Both the position numbers and the translations under genes were made by a program. The notes under the pieces are model-generated. The model saw nothing but the letters and a program-made list of their open reading frames with translations, was not told the DNA's origin and did no database searches. From Peptococcaceae bacterium BRH_c23 (GTDB taxonomy: Bacteria; Bacillota_B; Desulfitobacteriia; Desulfitobacteriales; Desulfitobacteriaceae), in assembly GCA_000961805.1 (NCBI GenBank), contig LADV01000283.1, forward strand, positions 1 to 46,171: a DNA stretch of 46,171 nt, in the 5' to 3' direction. How positions within the stretch are numbered: the first letter of the stretch is position 1; each line of letters starts with the position of its first letter. Below, in pieces: positions 15,296-24,569 of the stretch.

Positions 15296-18200
15296 TTGGG
15301 CCTGCCTGAAGTAATCAGGGTCGATAAAACAAAATGCCAGCACTGTCTGGCTTGTATTCGAGTTTGTCCGGTAAAACTATGCAATGTGGTCGAACCGGAT
15401 GGGATTTCTGTGAATTCCGAGCTGTGCATCGGTTGTGGTGAATGCATTAGAGCTTGTGTCGAAAAGGGTCATTTCGCACGTTATGGAGTAGACGATTTCC
15501 CAGAGTTCCAGCAAGACTTAGCGGCAGGAGTTCCTTTAGGTGTCTTGGTTGCACCGGCAGCCGCTGTTAATTACCATCCTTGGTTCCCACGATTACTAAC
15601 CGCACTACGCAGTTTAGGTGTACGTTATGTCTTTGATGTGAGTTTTGGTGCGGAAATTACAACCTATTTATACAAGAAGGCTTTGGACGCCGGTGTAAAA
15701 ACCCCAATTATTGCTCAACCATGTCCAGCTGTCGTTAGCTACATAGAGACTTACCACACTGATCTGGTACCCTATCTCGCCCCTACCCATTCACCGTCCC
15801 TGGATGCGGCGATCTGGCTCAAAAATCAACCGCAGTTTCGAGACCTGAAACTTGCGTTTCTCGGCCCTTGTCTAGCTAAACGTCGAGAATTTCATGATCC
15901 GAATACGGGTGGGGTCATAGCCTATAACGTGACCTTTAAGTCTTTAACTAGTTATTTGGAGCAGCAAGGAATCCAGCTAGATCAGCTGGAACCGTCAGGT
16001 TTCGATACGCCCGAGGCTGAACGAGCTGTTGGGTATTCTCAGCCGGGCGGTTTAACAGATACATTTAAACGTTTTGGGATGGAAGTCCGAAAGGCAGATT
16101 TTCCTAGGGTAGAGGGTCCAAGAGAGATTTATGGAAAATATCTACCGGAGTTGAAAGAGGATATCCGCTGCGGGCGGGTTCCAGTGTTGGTTGATATTCT
16201 TAATTGTACCCATGGTTGCAACGGCGGGCCTGCCGTGAGTCATAGGTTTTCTCAGTATCAGATTGATTTGATCATGGATGAACGTAAAGCGGCGCAGATT
16301 GAAAAATATCAGACTATGATGGAAGGTGACCCAAGGGACGTTTTCCGAGACTTTTATCGCAGTCTTGAGACCTCTGAGTCAACGTATTTACGACTTTACA
16401 GTGATAAAGGGTTCAACCGGTATCTTCGCTCTCCGTCCCCGGAAGAGGAAGAAAATCTCTGGCAACTCATGCATAAGCCCACCCCAGAAGAGCAGGGAAT
16501 TAACTGTGCCTGTTGCGGTTACGGCAATTGTAGGGACATGATGTTAGCAATTTACAATGGTCTAAATCCTGTAGAAAGTTGCAAATATTATCTTCTCAAA
16601 GAAAATGAACGTAATCTGCACCAGGTTCAGGATCTGGCCTCGGAGATTGAAGAACAGCGAGACGAGATCGCAGCCTGGAATGAAGTGCTGGAACAAAAAG
16701 TTGTGGCGCGAACCATCGCTTTACGTAATCTATTAAATAACGCAGGCCAGGGTTTTCTGTCCTTTGGACCGGATTTAATCCTTCGCGAGGAGTACAGCAA
16801 CGAATGTGTAAGAATTTTTGGCGGTCAGATTGCAGGGGTAAAATTTGCCGACCTTATTTACCCTAAAGACCAGGAACAACGAGATTTCGTAGAATCCCTG
16901 TTTATGGAAATCTTTAGTCAGCGGGACCAACATTTACGGGAAGTTTATCTACCCTTACTACCTACAGATGTATTGATCAACTCCAAGTACATAAATGTTG
17001 AGTATAAATTAATTGAGGATGCCGGACTTGAAGGCGCAGAAGTTTGTATGGCTATATTAAGTGATGTTACCGAGAATCGACTTTTGGAAAGCCAGGTGGA
17101 ACAAGAACGCAATCTATTAAAAATGGTCGTTAAAGTGATTGTTAACCGAATTGACTTTATCCAAAATATCAAGGACTTCCACCGATTCTGTACTTCGGGC
17201 TTACTGAGTATTCTGGCAGAGCCGACAACCATCGAAGAAAAATTGGCCGCGATTTTCCGCCAGGTCCATACGTTTAAGGGTAATTTCAGTCAATTGAATA
17301 TGAGCAATGTTGTTGAGCAGTTACACCAACTTGAAACAGAGATGACGAATTTTAAAAATGAGAGAGGATTAAACGTGGATCAACAAGAACTTATGCAATT
17401 ATTTAGTGAGTTAGAGCCGGAGACTTGGTTGCAGGAAGACTTGGCTTATCTAGAGCAAGTTCTGGGGCCAAAGCTATTTACCCAGGATGATGAATTGGTC
17501 ATTAGTAAGATCAAATTGATGGAAATTGAGAAAAGGATTGAAACCCTCTTGCCACCCTCCGAATGTAAACTGCTGATTCCCGAACTTCGTAGGCTCCGTT
17601 ATAAGCCTCTGGCTGAGTTATTAAGCTCCTTCCCTGATTATGTAAACAGGTTAGCAGAACGCTTTGAGAAACCTGTGTATCCGGTTGAGGTTACGGCGGA
17701 ACCGATCCAAATAGATCCGGATGCCTACAAAGGTTTCATAAAGGCTTTGGTTCACGTTTTTCGTAATGCGGTCGATCATGGCCTTGAGAATGTAGATGAA
17801 CGGATTGAACAGGGCAAAGAGGAATATGGCCAGATCTCTATAACTATTTCTAGCAACGAAAGGTATATTATCGTGGCGATCAGCGATGACGGTCGGGGTA
17901 TAGATGCCACTGCTGTACGTACGAAGGCTTTGGCTCAGGGGTTACTTCCGGAGGAACAATTACTTGCCGCTAGTGACGAAGAAATAATCCAACTTATTTT
18001 TGTCGAGGGTTTTTCTACCAAAGATGCTGTGACAGATGTTTCCGGTAGGGGTGTGGGTCTGGCTGCCCTAAAACATGAGTTAACAAAGCTCGGAGGTTAT
18101 CCCAGAGTAGAAACTGTTTTAGGTCAGAGTACCATCTTCAACCTATATCTGCCGTTGGAGAACGAGGAGGTATGGACGTTACCTGTCAGTGATTTATTAG

Positions 18201-18679
18201 CACCCTTGCTTGAGACTGCGCAGGATTTTCTGGCTAAACAAATTGGTCTAGAAGCGGAACCCGCCGATCAGACGGCGATTATCCGGCAAAATTCCTTGGA
18301 ACTCAATCGAAAAACTGCATTGTTACCGATTCGAGGAGCTATTGAATGCTACTTTGTTTTAAGTGTTGATGACGAGGTTTTGCGCTTAATGGTTCGTAAT
18401 TATTTAATGGACGACCTCCAACCTGGTGAGGAAGAGGAGTATATGCAGGATATTTTAGGTGAAAGTGCTAATACAATCTTAGGAAATTCAGTAAAATATT
18501 TCCCTGGCCTAGAAGAATTGTTGATTATCGACTGTCCTGTTGCCCTAGCATCGGAGGAAGCTTTAATGAGATATAAAGAAGCGCAAATCTGGAATTGCCA
18601 ATTACAAACAAGTGCTGGGCGATTTAGCCTAGGGCTGGTTGTACCTCGGGGTACTGCCGGTGGACGACTGGTTGATTAG
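15296..18679 (+). CDS. Sensory [FeFe]-hydrogenase/CheA-like kinase/CheX-like fusion
   Basis: Domain order in 1127 residues is as follows. First come two ferredoxin clusters (C14-C29 and CIGCGECIRAC). An [FeFe]-hydrogenase H-domain follows, with ligands C143 (QPCP), C192 (GPCLAK), C304 and C308 (NCTHGC). Next are a 4Fe-4S motif (CACCGYGNC, 404-412), a coiled coil, a PAS-like domain (about 480-590), and an Hpt-like helix with H658 (VHTFKGN). The C-terminal part has a CheA-type ATPase (N-box around N824, DDGRGID, GRGVGLAALK) and a CheX/CheC-like domain (ILGESANTILGN). All four H-cluster cysteines are kept, but the proton-relay Cys of TSCCP is Pro, as in sensory types. Histidine-kinase-linked sensory hydrogenases are known; an Hpt/CheA core plus CheX in one chain is unusual. 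Start is TTG 15296 after AAAGGGTGAG. Confidence 0.85.
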   Translation: MGLPEVIRVDKTKCQHCLACIRVCPVKLCNVVEPDGISVNSELCIGCGECIRACVEKGHFARYGVDDFPEFQQDLAAGVPLGVLVAPAAAVNYHPWFPRLLTALRSLGVRYVFDVSFGAEITTYLYKKALDAGVKTPIIAQPCPAVVSYIETYHTDLVPYLAPTHSPSLDAAIWLKNQPQFRDLKLAFLGPCLAKRREFHDPNTGGVIAYNVTFKSLTSYLEQQGIQLDQLEPSGFDTPEAERAVGYSQPGGLTDTFKRFGMEVRKADFPRVEGPREIYGKYLPELKEDIRCGRVPVLVDILNCTHGCNGGPAVSHRFSQYQIDLIMDERKAAQIEKYQTMMEGDPRDVFRDFYRSLETSESTYLRLYSDKGFNRYLRSPSPEEEENLWQLMHKPTPEEQGINCACCGYGNCRDMMLAIYNGLNPVESCKYYLLKENERNLHQVQDLASEIEEQRDEIAAWNEVLEQKVVARTIALRNLLNNAGQGFLSFGPDLILREEYSNECVRIFGGQIAGVKFADLIYPKDQEQRDFVESLFMEIFSQRDQHLREVYLPLLPTDVLINSKYINVEYKLIEDAGLEGAEVCMAILSDVTENRLLESQVEQERNLLKMVVKVIVNRIDFIQNIKDFHRFCTSGLLSILAEPTTIEEKLAAIFRQVHTFKGNFSQLNMSNVVEQLHQLETEMTNFKNERGLNVDQQELMQLFSELEPETWLQEDLAYLEQVLGPKLFTQDDELVISKIKLMEIEKRIETLLPPSECKLLIPELRRLRYKPLAELLSSFPDYVNRLAERFEKPVYPVEVTAEPIQIDPDAYKGFIKALVHVFRNAVDHGLENVDERIEQGKEEYGQISITISSNERYIIVAISDDGRGIDATAVRTKALAQGLLPEEQLLAASDEEIIQLIFVEGFSTKDAVTDVSGRGVGLAALKHELTKLGGYPRVETVLGQSTIFNLYLPLENEEVWTLPVSDLLAPLLETAQDFLAKQIGLEAEPADQTAIIRQNSLELNRKTALLPIRGAIECYFVLSVDDEVLRLMVRNYLMDDLQPGEEEEYMQDILGESANTILGNSVKYFPGLEELLIIDCPVALASEEALMRYKEAQIWNCQLQTSAGRFSLGLVVPRGTAGGRLVD

Positions 18680-18704
18680 ATATAAGGGAGGAGGAAATAT
18701 CAGT

Positions 18705-19445
18705 ATGGCACGAATTCTTATCGTTGATGATTCTGCAATAATGCGCCGAAATTTAAAAACTATCCTCGTTCAAGCGGGTCACATAGTGGTTGGGGAAGCA
18801 ATAAACGGAGGACAGGCTCACTTAATGTACCGTACGCATGTTCCGGATCTGGTAACTATGGATATCACGATGCCTAATGTTAACGGGATTGAGGCCGTTA
18901 AGTTAATTAAGAAAGAATTTCCAGATGCTAAAATAGTAATGGTTAGTGCTCTAGATCAACGAAGTATGGTATTGGAAGCTTTAAAACTGGGAGCAAAGCA
19001 TTATATTATCAAACCGATCACTCCGGAAACAGTTATTGACGTGGTCAATAAGGTATTAGGTATCACCCCAATCGAAGAGACCCATGAGACAAACTTGCAG
19101 CCGGAGGAAACTGTACCAGAAGGAGCCGATGTTGCCCCGTTTATCATTGAAAACGCTGATAACACGTTTCAGATCAGGCTTTCTCCAAGTCTCACCGAAG
19201 AAAGCTTTGCTATGCTCATGCAGGCGGTTCAAGGGTTAATGTTTGTCAAGCCTTTAAAAGTCGTTTTGAATTTTGGCTCAATAGAAACATTGCCTGACTC
19301 GCTGCTTAATAAGATTGCAGGTATTGTTAGATCAGTTAAAAATTCCAAGGGAATGATTAGAGTCATCGCCAGAAACAAAAACCTTGTTAAAACCGTCAAG
19401 GAAAAAAAGATTGATAACTTAACCGAGGTTATCGAAGTTATTTAA
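18705..19445 (+). CDS. Receiver-STAS response protein
   Basis: Residues 1-120 are a CheY-like receiver (ILIVDDS, phospho-acceptor Asp in TMDITMPN, then VSAL and the Lys in IIKPI). After a linker, about residues 150-245 resemble a STAS domain (LKVVLNFGSIETLPDSLLNK, IRVIARNKNLVKTV, LTEVIEV), as in anti-anti-sigma factors. The region of the usual phospho-Ser reads PDSLL. ATG 18705 is chosen for its GGGAGGAGG site. The gene lies 25 bases after the hydrogenase-kinase gene and is its natural phosphotransfer partner, with the CheX-like domain as a possible phosphatase. Output through partner switching is inferred. Confidence 0.8.
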   Translation: MARILIVDDSAIMRRNLKTILVQAGHIVVGEAINGGQAHLMYRTHVPDLVTMDITMPNVNGIEAVKLIKKEFPDAKIVMVSALDQRSMVLEALKLGAKHYIIKPITPETVIDVVNKVLGITPIEETHETNLQPEETVPEGADVAPFIIENADNTFQIRLSPSLTEESFAMLMQAVQGLMFVKPLKVVLNFGSIETLPDSLLNKIAGIVRSVKNSKGMIRVIARNKNLVKTVKEKKIDNLTEVIEVI

Positions 19446-19464
19446 GCTAAGAGCTTTAGGATAC

Positions 19465-19532
19465 TAGAAACAGGGGAAACCAATCATGGTTTCTCTGTTT
19501 CTGCAAAAATGAAGGGGTTAGAATCCCCTTTG
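19465..19532 (+). terminator. Two consecutive hairpins ending the signalling operon
   Basis: AGAAACAGGGGAAACC pairs with GGTTTCTCTGTTTCT (19465-19499). A second hairpin AAGGGG/CCCCTT follows at 19512-19531, ending in TTTGTT. Together they could terminate the operon. Confidence 0.5.
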
Positions 19533-19538
19533 TTCAAT

Positions 19539-19546
19539 ATTCGACA
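19539..19546. promoter_or_regulatory. Possible Spo0A box ahead of the carboxyltransferase gene
   Basis: ATTCGACA reads TGTCGAAT on the other strand and matches the 0A box core TGTCGAA. It lies about 145 bases upstream of the start. A similar TTCGACATTTT occurs at 269-279, so chance is possible. Confidence 0.25.
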
Positions 19547-19690
19547 TTTTGTAGATATTTGTATCCATGAATATTGTATTCTTCTTGAAATACCTAATGA
19601 GTTTATGCTAGCATAGATGTATGTTGGCTGAATAATCACTAAAATCTAATTAGCGTCATAACTTTGCAAAGATTTATGAGGTGGAGAAAC

Positions 19691-21082
19691 ATGAGAAAAA
19701 TTAATTTTACAGAAACCGTCTTAAGAGACGGCAACCAATCACTAATCGCTACAAGGTTGGCTTTCGAACAATTTGCTCCTATTCTCGAGGAGCTTGATAA
19801 GGTCGGGTACTACTCCTTAGAATGTTGGGGAGGAGCAACCTTTGACACCTGTATAAGGTACCTAAATGAAGATCCCTGGGATAGGCTGAGAAAAATAAAG
19901 GCGATTGTGAAAAAAACTCCCTTACAAATGCTGCTTAGGGGCCAAAACGTCCTGGGTTATAAACACTACCCTGATGACGTCGTCCGAAACTTTGTCAAGG
20001 CCGCTGTGGCTAACGGTATTGATATTCTCCGTGTTTTTGATGCCCTTAATGACTTGAATAATATTCAAGTCGCTATGGATGAAGTCAAGAAACAAGGCGC
20101 CCATGCCCAAGGAACCATTGTCTATACAGTGAGTCCTATTCATGATGTTAAGAATTACCGGAACTTGGCTAAACAGCTGGAGGAAATGGGGGCAGACTCT
20201 ATCTGTCTCAAAGATATGGCGGGCCTTTTAATGCCTCAGGTGGCCTTTGATCTCATCAAGGACTTAAAGCAAACGGTTAAAATACCGATCTTCTTACATG
20301 CCCACTGTAATAATGGGCTGGCAGAAATGGCCTACTTTAAAGCTATCGAGGCTGGTGTGGACGGGATAGATTGTGCTATTTCTTCGTTCTCCAGTGGTTC
20401 ATCCCAACCTCCTACTGAGACCATGCATTTCGCCTTAGAGGATGCTGGTTATACTACTGGCTTGGATGCTGTTAAATTGAAAACGGTGAATGACTTCTTT
20501 AAGCCTCTCAGAGAAGAATTTATCTCCTCTGGACTACTGGATAGTCAATTACTTACTCCTCAACCAGGAAGTTTACTCTACCAGGTTCCTGGCGGAATGT
20601 TATCTAATCTAATATCCCAACTTAAAGATCGTAATGCTCTTGATAAGTTGGAGGCTGTGCTTAGTGAAGTCCCTCAGGTTCGCAAAGACCTCGGCTATCC
20701 CCCTCTCGTAACTCCGACTAGCCAGATTGTTGGAGTTCAAGCTGTCTTTAACGTCTTAACGGGTGAACGGTATAAGGTGGTTATTAAAGAAGTTATTAAT
20801 TACTTCATGGGAGAATACGGCAAGGTGCCAGGACCTATTAACGAAGAAGTTTCTAAAAAAGCTCTGCGCAAGAAACAACCTTTAGCAGGACGCTATGCCG
20901 ATACCTTAGAGCCGGCTTTTGAAAAGGCCAAAGAACAGCTCAAGGATATTACTTCTAGCGATGAAGATGTCCTAACTTATTTGTTGTTCCCGCAAATTGC
21001 CGAAGAGTTTATCAAAAAGAAAAATGGCATGGATAGTTTTCCACCAGCCTCAGAAACCGTTTCCCAGCGGAGGATTGGTTAG
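19691..21082 (+). CDS. Carboxyltransferase subunit, OadA/PycB type, without biotin domain
   Basis: The product from ATG 19691 has 463 residues and is an HMGL-like TIM barrel with RDGNQSL, the metal and carbamyl-lysine motif CLKDMAG, and HAHCNNGLA, followed by a PYC/OADA domain (about 290-450). It exchanges CO2 between carboxybiotin and pyruvate or oxaloacetate. The protein ends after this domain without a biotinyl segment (no EAMKM), so it needs a separate carrier protein not present here. GAGGTGGAG precedes ATG 19691; the upstream in-frame ATG has no such site. Oxaloacetate decarboxylase alpha, pyruvate carboxylase B or a transcarboxylase 5S role cannot be told apart by eye. Confidence 0.85.
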   Translation: MRKINFTETVLRDGNQSLIATRLAFEQFAPILEELDKVGYYSLECWGGATFDTCIRYLNEDPWDRLRKIKAIVKKTPLQMLLRGQNVLGYKHYPDDVVRNFVKAAVANGIDILRVFDALNDLNNIQVAMDEVKKQGAHAQGTIVYTVSPIHDVKNYRNLAKQLEEMGADSICLKDMAGLLMPQVAFDLIKDLKQTVKIPIFLHAHCNNGLAEMAYFKAIEAGVDGIDCAISSFSSGSSQPPTETMHFALEDAGYTTGLDAVKLKTVNDFFKPLREEFISSGLLDSQLLTPQPGSLLYQVPGGMLSNLISQLKDRNALDKLEAVLSEVPQVRKDLGYPPLVTPTSQIVGVQAVFNVLTGERYKVVIKEVINYFMGEYGKVPGPINEEVSKKALRKKQPLAGRYADTLEPAFEKAKEQLKDITSSDEDVLTYLLFPQIAEEFIKKKNGMDSFPPASETVSQRRIG

Positions 21083-21164
21083 GTGTATTTTTCCGTTGAT
21101 AATTGTCGCTTTATGTAATAAAATATCACTAGAAGTTCGTTTCAGTTGAAAGGGGTAGCTAGTG

Positions 21165-21281
21165 ATGTCCTTGCCATGGCATAAACTCAATTATAAGAAA
21201 CAGAATTACTATATAATCTTAGCCGCGATTTCCTTGGCCTCGGTCTTGATTGGTATTGTTTATGTAATTAATGTGGCGTAG
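21165..21281 (+). CDS. Single-span membrane peptide, 38 aa, Pro-Trp N-terminus
   Basis: ATG 21165 follows AAAGGGG. The peptide begins MSLPWHKLNYKKQN and continues with one hydrophobic helix (YIILAAISLASVLIGIVYVI) to TAG. Positive residues before the helix predict an inside N-terminus. I do not recognise a family. A similar peptide (MPWKQYK plus one helix) lies at 32846-32968. A strong terminator follows. Confidence 0.55.
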   Translation: MSLPWHKLNYKKQNYYIILAAISLASVLIGIVYVINVA

Positions 21282-21306
21282 GCAGTCTAGTCTAGCAACA
21301 AAATCG

Positions 21307-21348
21307 AAAATCCCCCTCACCCATTGCGTATAGATGAGGGGGATTTTT
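21307..21348. terminator. Strong bidirectional terminator
   Basis: AAATCCCCCTCA and TGAGGGGGATTTTT form a 12-bp stem with T-runs in both directions. It separates the small membrane peptide gene (plus strand) from the convergent CWB2-LRR gene (minus strand). Confidence 0.85.
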
Positions 21349-21364
21349 CATGTCTGCTTCAGGG

Positions 21365-23281
21365 TTATAGCTTGAAGTCCTTGCGGGTTAGATTTTTATA
21401 ATAGGAGCGGACTGGGCTATAATCAGGCGTATAACCAGGGATCTCAACTAAAGGTTCGTTATACTTCAGATAAAGGGTGGTTAATTTGGTCAGATATTTC
21501 AAGGGCGTAAAATCCTTAATATTATTATCGGATACGTCAAGATAGGTGAGGGAGGTTAGACCTTTTAGGGCAGTGAGATCCTTCAGTCGAGTATTCGTCA
21601 TCTTTAAGGTTTTAAGATTAGTTAGCTTGGCTAGTGAAGAAACTTTCAGGAGGGGATTATTACCGAGATCAAGGGTTTTTAAGTTGGTCAAATACTCTAA
21701 CCCGGTCAAGTCCGTGATCCCTTCACTGCGGGCATCTAACGAGGTGATATCCATAACATCACTCTTATAGATCGTCTCATCGCTATCCTTTTTCAATTTA
21801 TACCCAATGGCTTCTTTTAAGGCTAGATCGGGGAAATTTATTTTGGCATCTTCGGAAACTTTAAGGGATAGGCTGACCTTTTGAGTCAAACCATCAATCG
21901 TTCCTTGAAATTGGTAAGTGCCAACTTTATTGATAGGGATAATATTACTACTCCAAGTAACGGGAAGAGTCTCTGTGCTGCCATCACTCATGGTTGCAGT
22001 CACCTTATCCGGGAAATCATAGGAATCGCCGAGAATGATCTCTGCGCTTATATTGTCTATTTTCGTCACTTTTGGATAGATCGTTAATTTAAGGTAAACA
22101 TGACCATTATAGTTTTTTAAGGTGCCTTCGAATTGATAGGTCCCGGCACGAAGGGTGTGCACGGAGGAAAGACTCCAAGTTACGGGGACCTCTTCATTTA
22201 AGCCATTGGTTTTGGTAACTGTGATGGTTTTCGGTGGTTCGTATTTTTGTTGTTCTTGAACACTATCCGTGATGTCGGTCACTGACTTAATCTCGGCTGG
22301 CAGTCTCCGGAGTGTGGATTCAGTCGAGAAATCAATGACACTCGTGCCACCCAAAATCTTAAGTTTGGAGATGATTTTAGAACTAAGGAAGGAATTGCTG
22401 GAGAACGGAATGGAGTTTCCTTGAAGCAAGATGATGGGGTTTTTCCCCTTTTGAGCTAAGGCAGAGGCGGCAAGAGCATCTGGGAAGTTCTCACCGGTCG
22501 AGATATAAAGAGTGTCTAAATCTAGACTGTCTGCAAATCGTCTAATCAGGCTGATATTCCGATCATAAGGGTTTGGGCCGTAAATCAGTTCGTGATTCGG
22601 AAACTGATTGATCACGTTATCGCTAAGATCAGAGTAGCCAGTCACGATGACAATCAGGGGGATTTTATTGTTACTTAAGAAATCTTTCTGTGTTGAAGTC
22701 AGATCATTAGGAGGTACTAAGAGAAGGGGCATCTCATTGGCTGCGGCAATGGGACCTATGGACAAGGCATCCGGAAAATTCGTACCGCTGGTTACGATAA
22801 CCCCTTTTTTGACACCGATTTCTTGAGCTACTAGGAGTGCTGTTTCATAGCGATCTGGGCCGGCTATTCGCTTAGCGGTGATATTCATTAAGGAAAGTTG
22901 ATTTTCGACTTCTCCCGAGACAACTGCATACCCGCCAACAATGTAGACGTTTTTGACCTTCAGGCGTTTCAATTCGGCAGCAGTGTCACTATTTAAACCA
23001 TAGGAACCGGTCAATAATATGGGGGCATTATACTTATGGGCTAATGGTCCAGCGCTTAAGGCGTCTGGAAAATTCTCTCCGAAGGCGAGAATTGCCGAAT
23101 CTGCCCCATCCGGCCAGCCGTTTTGACTGATGGCAACGGCTGTTTGATAGCGGTCATAGCCTGCAATTCTGTCGGTCGAGGTAGAAGCGCTAGCTTTAGG
23201 CGGGTAGGCCAACATCAAGATGCTAATCAGGAAAAGACTTAGGAAAAAGTATTTCTTCGTCATCGAGAAAGTAATCCTCAA
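21365..23281 (-). CDS. Secreted CWB2 cell-wall protein with Ig-like and leucine-rich repeats
   Basis: A signal peptide (KKYFFLSLFLISILMLAYPPKASAS) precedes three cell-wall-binding repeat 2 units (RIAGYDRYQTAVAIS, GENFPDALSAGPLA, VYIVGGYAVVS pattern; about residues 35-335). Two Big_4-like Ig domains follow (EEVPVTWSL..GTYQFEGTL and ETLPVTWSS..GTYQFQGTI), then four or five leucine-rich repeats (LTNLKTLDLGNN type; about 510-600). CWB2 units anchor proteins to secondary wall polymers and LRRs usually bind proteins. The start is TTG 23281, supported by AAAGGAGG eight bases upstream; ATG 23263 is the alternative. The gene is monocistronic and ends at the shared terminator. Confidence 0.85.
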   Translation of the reverse strand: MRITFSMTKKYFFLSLFLISILMLAYPPKASASTSTDRIAGYDRYQTAVAISQNGWPDGADSAILAFGENFPDALSAGPLAHKYNAPILLTGSYGLNSDTAAELKRLKVKNVYIVGGYAVVSGEVENQLSLMNITAKRIAGPDRYETALLVAQEIGVKKGVIVTSGTNFPDALSIGPIAAANEMPLLLVPPNDLTSTQKDFLSNNKIPLIVIVTGYSDLSDNVINQFPNHELIYGPNPYDRNISLIRRFADSLDLDTLYISTGENFPDALAASALAQKGKNPIILLQGNSIPFSSNSFLSSKIISKLKILGGTSVIDFSTESTLRRLPAEIKSVTDITDSVQEQQKYEPPKTITVTKTNGLNEEVPVTWSLSSVHTLRAGTYQFEGTLKNYNGHVYLKLTIYPKVTKIDNISAEIILGDSYDFPDKVTATMSDGSTETLPVTWSSNIIPINKVGTYQFQGTIDGLTQKVSLSLKVSEDAKINFPDLALKEAIGYKLKKDSDETIYKSDVMDITSLDARSEGITDLTGLEYLTNLKTLDLGNNPLLKVSSLAKLTNLKTLKMTNTRLKDLTALKGLTSLTYLDVSDNNIKDFTPLKYLTKLTTLYLKYNEPLVEIPGYTPDYSPVRSYYKNLTRKDFKL

Positions 23282-23360
23282 AGTGTACGCCTCCTTTTAC
23301 GTATAACTTTCTCGAAATATTGACTAAATCCTGCTTTATATTTAAAAAATAGCGTAATTC

Positions 23361-24497
23361 CTAATCCGCGTATTGTTCTTTTAAAGCGAGGATTTCTTCT
23401 AGGCAGTTCAGAAAGGCATCGACGAGGTGGGGGTCGAATTGCACACCACGCTCCTCTTTGAAGAGATTGATGACCCGGTCGATTTCCCAGGCTTGCTTAT
23501 AGCAACGATCACTGGCTAGGGCATCAAACACGTCAGCAAGGGCTGTTATGCGACCGTAGATGTGAATTTCTTCTCCTTTGAGGCCTTGGGGATAGCCGGT
23601 ACCATTCCATTTTTCATGGTGCTGGTGGGCAATGATGGCTGCGGATTGCAGAATTTGGCGGTTGGATTTTTTCAGAAGTTGATTGCCAATGATGGTATGT
23701 GCTTGCATCTCAGTAAATTCCTGATCTGTGAGTTTGCCGGGTTTCTTTAAGATGGCGTCGGGAATGGCGACTTTACCAATGTCGTGCATGGGAGAAGAGA
23801 TTTTGATCAGCTCGGCTTCTGCGGGGCTCATGCCTAGGCGAAGTGCGAGGATCTTAGAGTATTCTGCGACGCGTTTAACATGGTTGCCGGTTTCCTTAGA
23901 ACGGCTTTCTCCGATTTCGCCCATGAGATAGATGATTTCCTTTTGAGTTTGCTCTATCTCCTGATTCAGCATGGCGGATTCTAGAGCCTTGCCGCTATAG
24001 GACGCGGCGAGGGTTAAGAGGTGCATGTCCTGATAATTAAATACTCCCTCAGTGGTCAATTTATTAATGGCTTGGAAGATACCCATGTTTTCTCCGTGCT
24101 GATTTTGGATCGGGATTACGAGGACAGACTTTGTATGGTAACCTGTCTGGAGATCAACTTCTGGGTTAAAACGCGCGTCTTGATAGGCATCCTCTATGAG
24201 GATGCTTTTATTATTTTTCAAAGCGTAGCCTGCAAAGCCTGCTTCCTCGGGCATAGTTAAGGCTTTTACGCCATGGGCGACTTTCGTCCAAAGCTGATGA
24301 GTCTCCTTATCATGGAGCCATAGGGTGCAACGATCCGCCAGAATTAGTTCTCGACCCATGTCTGCCATATAGAGCAAAATACGGTCTAAATCTTTTTCTG
24401 GGGCGATTAAGGATATGTAATGAAAGATGATGCGTAACATTTGCTCCGGCGCCAGGTCTTTTTTTAGCTTAACCTCAAGATCTTGGAGTTCGTGCAT
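23361..24497 (-). CDS. GAF-HD-GYP c-di-GMP phosphodiesterase
   Basis: A GAF domain (about residues 30-180) and a short coiled coil lead into a complete HD-GYP domain with HDIGK, HTIIGNQLL, HQHHEKWNGTGYP and DVFDAL. These metal-binding residues indicate an active cyclic dinucleotide phosphodiesterase. There is no membrane segment. ATG 24497 has AAAGGAG at good spacing. It lies 72 bases after the DUF3307 gene on the same strand and may share its transcript. It is a plausible opponent of the GGDEF protein encoded 8 kb away. Confidence 0.85.
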   Translation of the reverse strand: MHELQDLEVKLKKDLAPEQMLRIIFHYISLIAPEKDLDRILLYMADMGRELILADRCTLWLHDKETHQLWTKVAHGVKALTMPEEAGFAGYALKNNKSILIEDAYQDARFNPEVDLQTGYHTKSVLVIPIQNQHGENMGIFQAINKLTTEGVFNYQDMHLLTLAASYSGKALESAMLNQEIEQTQKEIIYLMGEIGESRSKETGNHVKRVAEYSKILALRLGMSPAEAELIKISSPMHDIGKVAIPDAILKKPGKLTDQEFTEMQAHTIIGNQLLKKSNRQILQSAAIIAHQHHEKWNGTGYPQGLKGEEIHIYGRITALADVFDALASDRCYKQAWEIDRVINLFKEERGVQFDPHLVDAFLNCLEEILALKEQYAD

Positions 24498-24569
24498 GAG
24501 AAGTACTCCTTTCGACAGTAGGTTAGAAGGGGCTCACCACTTTAGAAATTGTGGTCGCGGAGTCAATAT

